Below, in pieces: positions 1 through 5,357 of a stretch of DNA of 5,357 nt. Within the stretch, counting starts at the first letter, position 1, and each line of letters opens with the position of its first letter. The stretch is from Dehalococcoidales bacterium (GTDB lineage: Bacteria; Chloroflexota; Dehalococcoidia; Dehalococcoidales; RBG-16-60-22). The DNA is taken from positions 1 to 5,357 of the forward strand of contig JAUWGD010000122.1 of the NCBI GenBank assembly GCA_030606585.1. The letters are read 5' to 3'. The position numbers and the translations under genes were made by a program. The notes under the pieces were generated by a model. It did not search any database. It was not told the origin of the DNA and saw only the letters and a program-made list of their open reading frames with translations.

Positions 1-848
1 CCGACTACGTACGTAGGAACTTTTATCTTATCAAAGAATGGGTAAATCGACCTTTCCCGCCAGAAAGGACCATCGAATGGATTCATCACAATATCAAAGA
101 AGTTCGGGTTTTTCTGAGGATAGTTCAGCAGGTGATATAAATTAGGGTAGTGTTTGATATCGGGATGGTTTAAAAGCTCTTGGCGCCGGCGCTCGAACTC
201 ATCTTCGGGCAGGGTCTTCACCATCTGTGAGACGACGTTTTTGGGTGCGAAACCACTCGTTCCGTGGCGGCCATCCCAGAGTCCGTACAGGAACAGGCTG
301 AGGACACCCCCTGAATAGGCGGAATCGCGATAAGCGTCGGCATGTATGTGGGAAATAAAGATAGATTTAAGGTGAGGGGGCTGCTGGATGGCAACCCTTA
401 ACTGCATGCCGCCGTAATAGGAGTATCCTATCATACCCACATTGCCATCGCACCAGGGCTGGTTGGCTATCCATTCTACAACATCAGCGCCGTCTTTCCC
501 TTCCTGTGGCGTCCCCATACCCGGGTATTCACCTTCTGAATTACCTATTCCTCTGACATCACCAATCACGTGGACATAGCCACGCGGTACAATTTCAGTA
601 GTATCGCCGGCTTCTATGTTCCCGTCCCAAAGGGCGCTTTTTTTAAGCGGCTGCGGAGGAATCAGTACTTCCTGTAGTTCCTTACCGTAACCTCCCATAG
701 CCAGCAAAGCCGGGAACTTACCCTTGGCATCCGGGCGATAGACATTCACGGCCAGGTGGACTCCATCCCGCACAGGGATAAAAACATCTTTTTCTACTCT
801 GATGTCATACTTGGGTTGACTGATGAGTTCACGCCAGTTTTTGCTCAT
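1..848 (-). CDS. CocE/NonD family alpha/beta hydrolase, N-terminal part (runs off the left edge)
   Basis: The frame is open from the ATG at 848-846 to position 1, giving 282 complete codons. The protein begins MSKNWRELISQPKYDIRVEK. Three blocks mark the peptidase S15 / CocE-NonD fold: DVFIPVRDGVHLAVNVYRPD (residues 21-40); GDVRGIGNSEGEYPG, with Asp97; and the nucleophile elbow GMIGYSYYGG, with the predicted catalytic Ser143. Tyr54 in GGYGKE sits where CocE has its oxyanion tyrosine (inference). Members hydrolyse ester or amide bonds (cocaine esterase, X-Pro dipeptidyl peptidase, acylase); the substrate cannot be told here. The sequence stops at KIKVPTYVVG, just before the usual Gly-Gly-Trp-x-Asp segment carrying the catalytic Asp; the His is also outside. 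The family usually has about 550-650 residues, so about half is visible. No signal peptide is seen, so it is probably cytoplasmic. An in-frame TAA at 863-861 fixes the start. Confidence 0.93.
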   Translation of the reverse strand, partial: MSKNWRELISQPKYDIRVEKDVFIPVRDGVHLAVNVYRPDAKGKFPALLAMGGYGKELQEVLIPPQPLKKSALWDGNIEAGDTTEIVPRGYVHVIGDVRGIGNSEGEYPGMGTPQEGKDGADVVEWIANQPWCDGNVGMIGYSYYGGMQLRVAIQQPPHLKSIFISHIHADAYRDSAYSGGVLSLFLYGLWDGRHGTSGFAPKNVVSQMVKTLPEDEFERRRQELLNHPDIKHYPNLYHLLNYPQKNPNFFDIVMNPFDGPFWRERSIYPFFDKIKVPTYVV

Positions 849-852
849 TTTT

Positions 853-860
853 CCCCCCTT
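853..860 (-). promoter_or_regulatory. Ribosome binding site of the CocE-like hydrolase
   Basis: On the minus strand AAGGGGGG lies four bases before the ATG at 848-846. It is a G-rich Shine-Dalgarno sequence with rather short spacing. Together with the in-frame stop codon at 863-861 it makes this ATG the only reasonable start. Confidence 0.7.
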
Positions 861-910
861 TTAAAGATTGTGCTTTTTGTATTTATGTTTATCTGCTTAA
901 AGTCTGAAAT

Positions 911-991
911 TTACTTTCCCGGAAGATAACTGGTGTATCGGATGTTGATACCTTCTTGGATAGACCTTAATATTCCGAGGATACCTGACAT
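911..991 (-). CDS. Possible 26-residue leader peptide or small protein upstream of the hydrolase
   Basis: An ATG at 991-989 opens 26 codons closed by TAA at 913-911. The peptide begins MSGILGILRS and ends YTSYLPGK. AAGGGG stands three bases before the ATG, the same G-rich type of site as at the hydrolase start. The predicted transcription start near 1031 would give this ORF a 5' UTR of about 40 nt, and its stop lies 62 bases before the hydrolase ATG. It has no run of one amino acid that would suggest classic attenuation, and I do not recognise the peptide. The Shine-Dalgarno spacing is short and an ORF of this length arises easily by chance, so it may be untranslated leader. Confidence 0.3.
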   Translation of the reverse strand: MSGILGILRSIQEGINIRYTSYLPGK

Positions 992-1037
992 TTTCCCCTT
1001 AAATTAAGCATATAGAAGAGTCTGATTGAACGGTATA

Positions 1038-1066
1038 AATATAATGTTTGATTAAACGATTGTCAA
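1038..1066 (-). promoter_or_regulatory. Sigma-70-type promoter for the hydrolase gene
   Basis: On the minus strand there is a perfect -35 box TTGACA (1066-1061), a 17-base spacer, and a -10 box TATATT (1043-1038, 5 of 6 consensus bases). Transcription would start near 1031, which leaves a leader of about 180 nt before the hydrolase ATG. The box quality and exact spacing in an AT-rich gene-free region make this a strong prediction. It is not proven, because AT-rich DNA favours chance -10 matches. Confidence 0.7.
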
Positions 1067-1211
1067 TTGAGCTTTTTCCAGGATATTTAGCTTCGTCTAA
1101 TCGTGTCTTAAACCCGCGAAGACATCTCCATATTCGTGCAATAGTGAGCCATTAACTAGCAACTAATGTCACGATAGAAAACCAGACATGTCGGCGTATA
1201 TTCAGTGGGAC

Positions 1212-4200
1212 CTACGCCTTCAATATATCCTTATGTCTTAATGCCCGCTCCAGTGAAGGCTGCATTTTCATCTCGCGGAACTCATTGATAGCGAAGTCCA
1301 GGTGCTCAAGGGCTTCGGACTTTTCTTTGGGGTAATGCTCCAGCAATAGCTCGGCGAACTGGAGTCGGGTGAGGGCAAGTTCCGGGCGGAAAGGCATCTC
1401 TGTGCAGACCTTAATCGCTTCCTGGTAGTATTTACGGGCTTCATCATATCTTTCCAGGAGAGCCGCCGCCCCTCCCATGTGACGTGTGACACAGGTAGGA
1501 AAACGGATTCCCGATGTACAGATGCCGGAGTCCCTGAAACGCTCGAGCAACAATTCGGCAGCCGGTTGGTATTCTGCCAGTACTGCGGCCTCCAGGAAGA
1601 GAGCGTCTACCCAGGCAGCCGTCTCGTCTACAGGTGTCCCGACGCCGGGGCGCTTCACAACATATTCCTCGAGGAGCGATGAAGCCTCTTCCTTCCTTCC
1701 CAGATGACCTAACAGCAAGGCCCGAACTACACCTGCAATTAATCCCTTGCCTACAGGCGTGGTAGCATCGGCGTCTGTAGGAATCGTGCCGCGATAATAA
1801 TTGACTCTTCCCACGGTAAGATTAGCATATAAATCTGCCACTCCAGATGCACCGGTTTCCGTGCCAAAAGCCCGCAGGTTTTCACCCATTTCTATGACGT
1901 CATCAAAGCGACCATCCAGAACCGCCAGAACTGCGTCCTGCCCTTTAGAGCCTATTATCATACTTACTATTTCGTTTCGCTCGACTATATCTTTAAACTC
2001 ATTCCAGGCTTGCTCAGCAGACTGTCTCCGGCCTAAGCTGAGGAAAGTATCACCAATCCAGTATAGCGGTGTGACAGAATGAATAATTCCTAATCTCGGT
2101 ATAAATACGCGTGGTGTTTTCAGCAACTCTTCAGCCAGTTTTAAGTTCTCTTTACCATACTGCGGCGCCGTGACGTTCATGAGAATTGTTCCACCAGCAT
2201 ATCGCACTAATTCTGTATCTTGTAAGCTGCGGGCCAGGTCCAATGCCCGGGTTAACAGTTTCTGTCCTTCCTGCCTTTCCAATGGGTCACCCCACATTTT
2301 CACAAACCCTGAGAATAAATCTGCAAGGACCAGCTCGGGAGTATTCGGCATAGCCCAGCGGCTAGCCCGTTCCGCCCATTTGGGTGATTCCGGATGCGTT
2401 CCGGGACTCTCGAGATTACACGCGAATATCATCGTTACACAAATCCGGACCGCGCGTGCGCTATCGCCGAGGTTTTCAGCCAGTGAATATACCACCGGAG
2501 CTTCTGTTTCCATTATTCGCCTGGCATCCGGGACAACGAGCAGGGCATCACAAAGGTCCAGCAGCAGGTCGCACCTTTTGCCTTTATCATCAGGGTCAAG
2601 GATTTCCTGCACCTTGAGCGCCTGGTCAAGCAGCCGTACCGCTTCACCATACGCGTAGACATCCATGGCGCGTTTCGCCGCCATCTCCCCGTAACTTACG
2701 GCTTTCTCCAGGTCGACCGTATCGGAAGAGTAGGAGAAGTGCTCGGCCAACTCGGCGGCATGCTCCTCGAGCCGGCTGGCATATATCTCCTCCAGCGCCC
2801 GCGCCACCTGCTGGTGCAGACGGATGCGGCGGGGGGCGATTGTCTCCTCATACAGCGTCTGGCGGAAGAAGGCGTGGGCAAACCTGTAGGTTACCGCCGC
2901 CCCGACTCCGGCACGCTCCTCCACCACCGCCGCCTTCTTCGCTTCCTCAAGGGCGCTAAAGAGCTCCTCCTCGGAAAGTCCCGATACCTTCTGTAAAACC
3001 TCCAGGCGGAAATCCCGACCGATAACCGAGGCCACGGAAAGCAGTTGATTACACTCCTTGCTGATTAACGACAGCCGCTTGCCGATGACATCACGGAGGC
3101 CTTCGGGAATGCTCATCTCCAGCGGGGTGTCCTTCGCAGGTCTCAAGCGACCTTCCTGCTGGGTGAGTAATCCTTCCTCAACAAGATACCTGACTACCTC
3201 CTGCACGAAAAGCGGGTTGCCTTCCGTCTGGCGATGCACGGCCTCGGCCAGTCCCCAGGGTATCTCCTCCCGGGTGATGCTCTCCAGCATCCGCCGTACC
3301 TCGTCGGCATTCAATCCGCGCAGGAGGACACGCCCATAAGTAGAGACGCGCCTTAGCTCGGCCAGCGCCGCCGAGAGCGGGTGATTACGATCCACCTCTA
3401 CGTCCCTGTATGTCCCCACAATTAAGAGTCTCGTCCCGGCCAGGTTACGTGAGACATGGGTCAACATATCCAGCGTACCCTTGTCGGCATCATGCAGGTC
3501 TTCCAGGACAATCATCAGTGGCTGGACACTGGCGGAGTTGGACAGAAAGCCGGTGACCGACTGCATGAGGCGATAACGCTCTTCTTCCGGGTCGCCTTTT
3601 GGTCGAGGTTTTACCTTTAATCTATCCCTTACCTCGGAAACGATACGGGCAACGTCCGCGGCACCCGTGCCCAGTTCTTCCCGCAGGTCTTTGACCTCAC
3701 GGCTGAGCACATAAGAGCGCATGGCTTCAACAAAAGCAAGGTAAGGTAATGATAAAGACCCTTCTTCATAGCAATGACCTAAAAGGGTTTTACCACCTCT
3801 GAGTGTTACGTAAGTTTTAAGCTGCTCACAGATAGCTGTCTTGCCGATGCCCGGTTCACCCACCACCATCGTCAGGGCACCCTGCCCCGATACAGCGCCG
3901 TCAAACGCCGACTGCAACTGCTTCAACTCCGGCTCACGACCAACGAATACACGGCGGTACAGTGGGTTTTCGGTTATTGTCGATGCTTCTTTAGATGCCT
4001 CTTTACTTACTTTGCCGGCATCGATGGATTCCAGAGCCTGTAGGACAACAGTGGCGGACTCAGGGCGTTTCTGCGGGTCTTTCTCCAATAGCTGTAATAT
4101 GAGCGTCTCCAGTGCCGGAGGTAAATCGGCCCGGTGCCAGGTGGGGGATACGGGCGGGGTGTTGATGTGCTGCCCGATGATGGCTACCGAGTCGTCACCT

Positions 4201-5036
4201 ATGAAGGGCGGCCGCCCGGTCACCATCTCGTAGAGCATGGCGCCCAGTGAGTAAAGGTCTGCCTGTTCGGTTATCTTACCACCCATCGCCTGCTCTGGCG
4301 GCATGTAGGACACCGTGCCCACCATCATGCCCGACTGCGTCAACCTTGAGAGGTCCACGGCTACGGCCAGGCCGAAGTCGCCTATCTTGGCCGTGCCGTC
4401 CTCACTGAGCCAGACATTGCCCGGCTTGAGGTCGCGGTGGATGATGCCTTTGGAGTGGGCGAACTCCAGCCCGCGGCAGACACATTTTGCAATCTCGATA
4501 GCTTTATCCAAGGGCAGGCGGTGCTCAGGGGCTTTCTCGATGAGTCCCTCCACGTCACCGCCGGGAAGCAGGGGCAGTACCATGTACGGCTGACCTTCAT
4601 GGTCACCCATATCGTGTATAGTGACAATGTTCGGGTGGTCACCGAGCTTTCCCATGGCCTGGGCTTCGCGGGTGATGCGCTTTCGGGAATCATCGTCCAG
4701 TTTCTCGGTCTTTATCAGGGCAAAGGCGACATCTCTATCCAGTACGGTATCATGGGCGAGATAGACCTTCTTCTTACCGCCCTCGCCGAGGAACTTCCTG
4801 ACCTGATAGCGGCCGTCGGCGAAGGAGGTGGGTTCGGGAGTTGAGGGCTTTTTAGGTCGTGGCTTTACGGGTGCCGGTACTTGTTCCGCTAGAGCGTGGC
4901 CGCAGTCACCACAGTAATCCTCTCCAGGCTCATTGACGGCCCGACAGGATGGACACAATATCTGGAGCGGTCCACCGCACTTCGAGCAGAACTTACGTCC
5001 CTCCCGGTTCTCAGCCTGGCAATTCGGGCAATTCAC
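1212..5036 (-). CDS. Multidomain Ser/Thr protein kinase: double zinc ribbon, kinase, STAND ATPase, TPR-like tail
   Basis: This soluble signalling kinase has 1274 residues. Residues 1-46 form a double zinc ribbon with two Cys quartets (C3, C6, C17, C20; C28, C31, C42, C45). A Pro/Lys-rich linker (about 50-74) follows. The Hanks-type kinase domain (about 77-338) has Lys109, Glu124, H200-R201-D202, Asn207, D220-F221-G222, PPE at 246-248 and Asp260, so it looks catalytically competent. Its glycine loop is GEGGKKKV (84-91), with Lys89 in place of the third glycine. A KEASKEAS linker (345-352) leads to a STAND/AAA_16-type ATPase: VGRE at 365-368, Walker A GEPGIGKT (393-400), Walker B LMIVLEDLHDAD (507-518), GTYRD (541-545) and GNPLF (606-610). 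A winged-helix-like part (about 640-760) and an alpha-helical TPR-like tail (about 775-1255) follow. No transmembrane segment, cyclase or LuxR-type HTH is visible. The plan resembles mycobacterial PknK with an added zinc ribbon. ATP-dependent phosphorylation of Ser/Thr substrates is expected; substrates and ligand are unknown. The GTG start is the only plausible one below the in-frame stop at 5069-5067. Confidence 0.93.
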   Translation of the reverse strand: MNCPNCQAENREGRKFCSKCGGPLQILCPSCRAVNEPGEDYCGDCGHALAEQVPAPVKPRPKKPSTPEPTSFADGRYQVRKFLGEGGKKKVYLAHDTVLDRDVAFALIKTEKLDDDSRKRITREAQAMGKLGDHPNIVTIHDMGDHEGQPYMVLPLLPGGDVEGLIEKAPEHRLPLDKAIEIAKCVCRGLEFAHSKGIIHRDLKPGNVWLSEDGTAKIGDFGLAVAVDLSRLTQSGMMVGTVSYMPPEQAMGGKITEQADLYSLGAMLYEMVTGRPPFIGDDSVAIIGQHINTPPVSPTWHRADLPPALETLILQLLEKDPQKRPESATVVLQALESIDAGKVSKEASKEASTITENPLYRRVFVGREPELKQLQSAFDGAVSGQGALTMVVGEPGIGKTAICEQLKTYVTLRGGKTLLGHCYEEGSLSLPYLAFVEAMRSYVLSREVKDLREELGTGAADVARIVSEVRDRLKVKPRPKGDPEEERYRLMQSVTGFLSNSASVQPLMIVLEDLHDADKGTLDMLTHVSRNLAGTRLLIVGTYRDVEVDRNHPLSAALAELRRVSTYGRVLLRGLNADEVRRMLESITREEIPWGLAEAVHRQTEGNPLFVQEVVRYLVEEGLLTQQEGRLRPAKDTPLEMSIPEGLRDVIGKRLSLISKECNQLLSVASVIGRDFRLEVLQKVSGLSEEELFSALEEAKKAAVVEERAGVGAAVTYRFAHAFFRQTLYEETIAPRRIRLHQQVARALEEIYASRLEEHAAELAEHFSYSSDTVDLEKAVSYGEMAAKRAMDVYAYGEAVRLLDQALKVQEILDPDDKGKRCDLLLDLCDALLVVPDARRIMETEAPVVYSLAENLGDSARAVRICVTMIFACNLESPGTHPESPKWAERASRWAMPNTPELVLADLFSGFVKMWGDPLERQEGQKLLTRALDLARSLQDTELVRYAGGTILMNVTAPQYGKENLKLAEELLKTPRVFIPRLGIIHSVTPLYWIGDTFLSLGRRQSAEQAWNEFKDIVERNEIVSMIIGSKGQDAVLAVLDGRFDDVIEMGENLRAFGTETGASGVADLYANLTVGRVNYYRGTIPTDADATTPVGKGLIAGVVRALLLGHLGRKEEASSLLEEYVVKRPGVGTPVDETAAWVDALFLEAAVLAEYQPAAELLLERFRDSGICTSGIRFPTCVTRHMGGAAALLERYDEARKYYQEAIKVCTEMPFRPELALTRLQFAELLLEHYPKEKSEALEHLDFAINEFREMKMQPSLERALRHKDILKA
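3981..4004 (-). repeat. Two-copy 12-base tandem repeat coding the KEAS-KEAS linker
   Basis: Read on the minus strand, AAAGAGGCATCT is followed directly by AAAGAAGCATCG, which encodes KEAS twice (residues 345-352). The copies differ at two third codon positions. The repeat lies exactly in the charged linker between the kinase lobe, which ends near residue 338, and the ATPase, which starts near 363. It looks like a flexible, length-tolerant hinge that could change by slippage. Confidence 0.75.
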
Positions 5037-5046
5037 ACAGAATGAC

Positions 5047-5052
5047 CCTCCT
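5047..5052 (-). promoter_or_regulatory. Ribosome binding site deciding the GTG start of the kinase gene
   Basis: On the minus strand a perfect AGGAGG lies ten bases before the GTG at 5036-5034. No ATG or other common start lies in frame between the upstream stop (5069-5067) and this GTG. The next Met codon in frame is residue 128, inside the kinase domain, so GTG is the start that keeps the zinc ribbon and the N-lobe. Confidence 0.8.
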
Positions 5053-5068
5053 GACCGAATTAGTTTCT

Positions 5069-5090
5069 ACAGTCTATGACTAACGACTGT
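5069..5090. repeat. Inverted repeat over the kinase promoter (candidate operator)
   Basis: Arms ACAGTC (5069-5074) and GACTGT (5085-5090) are perfect inverted copies 10 bases apart. A smaller dyad, AGTC-TAT-GACT (5071-5081), is nested inside. The pair covers the -10 box and most of the spacer of the kinase promoter, where a bound repressor would block RNA polymerase. Six-base arms can arise by chance, so operator function is only a suggestion. Confidence 0.35.
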
Positions 5091-5099
5091 TGGTGTCAA
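5071..5099 (-). promoter_or_regulatory. Sigma-70-type promoter for the kinase gene
   Basis: On the minus strand a perfect -35 box TTGACA (5099-5094) is followed by a 17-base spacer and a -10 box TAGACT (5076-5071, 4 of 6 consensus bases). Transcription would start near 5064, giving a short leader of about 28 nt that contains the AGGAGG site. The weaker -10 box suggests modest basal expression or help from an activator (inference). Confidence 0.6.
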
Positions 5100-5293
5100 G
5101 CATAAGTACAAAAGTGTGAGAATGAATAAGGAATTGTGCGCTAAATCATATTTAGTGGCCTAACAGGTTTCAAGTGTATTCGGATTTGCATCTAACCTAC
5201 ATCTGCGGGAACATTGGGATGAATACATGGACGTAAAATTGGTATGGCATTTCAACGAAATATTACTTCATGCTAAACCAGAAGCTGGAATTT

Positions 5294-5317
5294 AGTTGAC
5301 TATATCCATAGTCAACT
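5294..5317. repeat. Perfect 10-bp inverted repeat, candidate operator or weak hairpin
   Basis: Arms AGTTGACTAT (5294-5303) and ATAGTCAACT (5308-5317) are exact inverted copies around the 4-base centre ATCC. In plus-strand RNA the stem could grow by a U-G and a U-A pair to 12 bp. Neither strand has a U-run after it and the arms are only 30% GC, so it is a poor intrinsic terminator. A dyad with TTGACT/AGTCAA arms fits the operator style of dimeric repressors such as TetR or GntR families (known style; assignment here is inference). Confidence 0.6.
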
Positions 5318-5337
5318 GATTGTTGAATGGCGATAAT
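5309..5337 (+). promoter_or_regulatory. Weak plus-strand promoter candidate overlapping the 5294-5317 dyad
   Basis: TAGTCA (5309-5314, 4 of 6 consensus bases) stands 17 bases before GATAAT (5332-5337, 5 of 6). The right arm of the inverted repeat covers the -35 box, as expected for a repressed promoter of a plus-strand gene starting beyond the right edge. No such gene is visible in the window, so this is a tentative call. Confidence 0.2.
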
Positions 5338-5357
5338 GAGGCCACAAATGTAACTGA

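Larger units (their letters stand above)
849..1211. other. Intergenic region between the kinase gene and the hydrolase gene
   Basis: This AT-rich stretch of 363 bases holds the hydrolase promoter (1038-1066), a leader of about 180 nt with a possible small ORF (911-991), and the hydrolase ribosome binding site. Between the kinase stop codon (1214-1212) and the promoter there are about 145 bases. The best stem there is a weak 6-bp one, TGTCTT with AAGACA at 1106-1126, and it has no following U-run, so no intrinsic terminator can be called. Read-through from the kinase gene into the hydrolase is possible. I recognise no known riboswitch or tRNA in the leader. Confidence 0.8.
5037..5357. other. 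Gene-free region upstream of the kinase gene
   Basis: This region of 321 bases holds the kinase ribosome binding site and promoter (5047-5099), the 5069-5090 dyad, and the perfect inverted repeat at 5294-5317. From 5100 to 5293 I see no supported feature. Short ORFs occur on both strands, for example 22 codons from ATG 5227 on the plus strand, but none has a good ribosome binding site or a recognisable sequence. A minus-strand frame open from the right edge to a TAA at 5294-5292 could be the end of an upstream gene but is only 21 codons long. Confidence 0.7.

Noticed and set aside
945..973. Plus-strand promoter-like pair TTGATA, 17 bases, TAATAT
   Set aside because: It would drive transcription antisense to the kinase gene with no plus-strand gene downstream. 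The region is AT-rich, so such matches are expected by chance.
1051..1111. Imperfect inverted repeat ATTAAACGATT (1051-1061) and AATCGTGTCTTAA (1099-1111) flanking the hydrolase -35 box
   Set aside because: It needs a 3-base bulge and a loop of nearly 40 bases, so it is likely chance in AT-rich DNA.
1106..1126. Stem TGTCTT/AAGACA after the kinase gene as a terminator
   Set aside because: The stem is 6 bp and mostly A-T with a 9-base loop and no U-run, too weak for an intrinsic terminator.
2170..2658. Plus-strand ORF of 162 codons opposite the kinase gene, the longest of several antisense ORFs
   Set aside because: It lies wholly inside the kinase gene's well-supported frame, shows no recognisable domain, and is Ser/Arg/Thr-rich as expected for a shadow frame.
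5227..5295. Plus-strand 22-codon ORF (MDVKLVWHFNEI...) ending inside the 5294-5317 inverted repeat, suggesting a small gene with a terminator
   Set aside because: It has no good Shine-Dalgarno sequence and no recognisable sequence, and the stem is GC-poor with no U-run. The frame is open back to 5164 but offers no better start.
5292..5357. Minus-strand frame open from the right edge to TAA at 5294-5292, possibly the C-terminus of an upstream gene
   Set aside because: Only 21 codons are visible, they match nothing I know, and another minus-strand frame is open at the edge as well, so there is no support for coding.

Overview
The window holds two minus-strand genes and two gene-free stretches. 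It reads like a bacterial chromosome of medium, uneven GC. The large gene's architecture and its GEGGKKKV glycine loop recall kinases I associate with Chloroflexota (Dehalococcoidia-like) genomes; this is recognition from memory, not a search, and the assignment is tentative.

Layout from left to right. Positions 1-848 (minus) hold the N-terminal 282 codons of a CocE/NonD-type alpha/beta hydrolase that runs off the left edge. Positions 849-1211 are its leader and promoter region: a near-consensus sigma-70-type promoter (TTGACA, 17 bases, TATATT) would start a transcript with a leader of roughly 180 nt, and a possible 26-codon ORF (911-991) lies inside that leader. Positions 1212-5036 (minus) hold one 1274-residue signalling protein. 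Its order is double zinc ribbon, proline-rich linker, Hanks-type Ser/Thr kinase, short KEAS-repeat linker, STAND-type AAA ATPase with a winged-helix-like region, and a long helical TPR-like tail. It starts at a GTG with its own Shine-Dalgarno sequence and a second TTGACA promoter, also with 17-base spacing, that overlaps an inverted repeat. Positions 5037-5357 hold that promoter, a perfect 10-bp inverted repeat at 5294-5317, and a weak plus-strand promoter candidate overlapping it. No gene is convincing there.

Each gene appears to have its own promoter, so they are probably separate transcription units on the same strand, although no clear terminator separates them. The kinase is best read as a soluble sensor or switch: the ATPase and TPR parts would sense a ligand or partner, and the kinase would be the output, because no C-terminal DNA-binding or cyclase domain is present. 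Nothing in the sequence ties the hydrolase to the kinase in function. I see no mobile element, CRISPR array, tRNA or rRNA.
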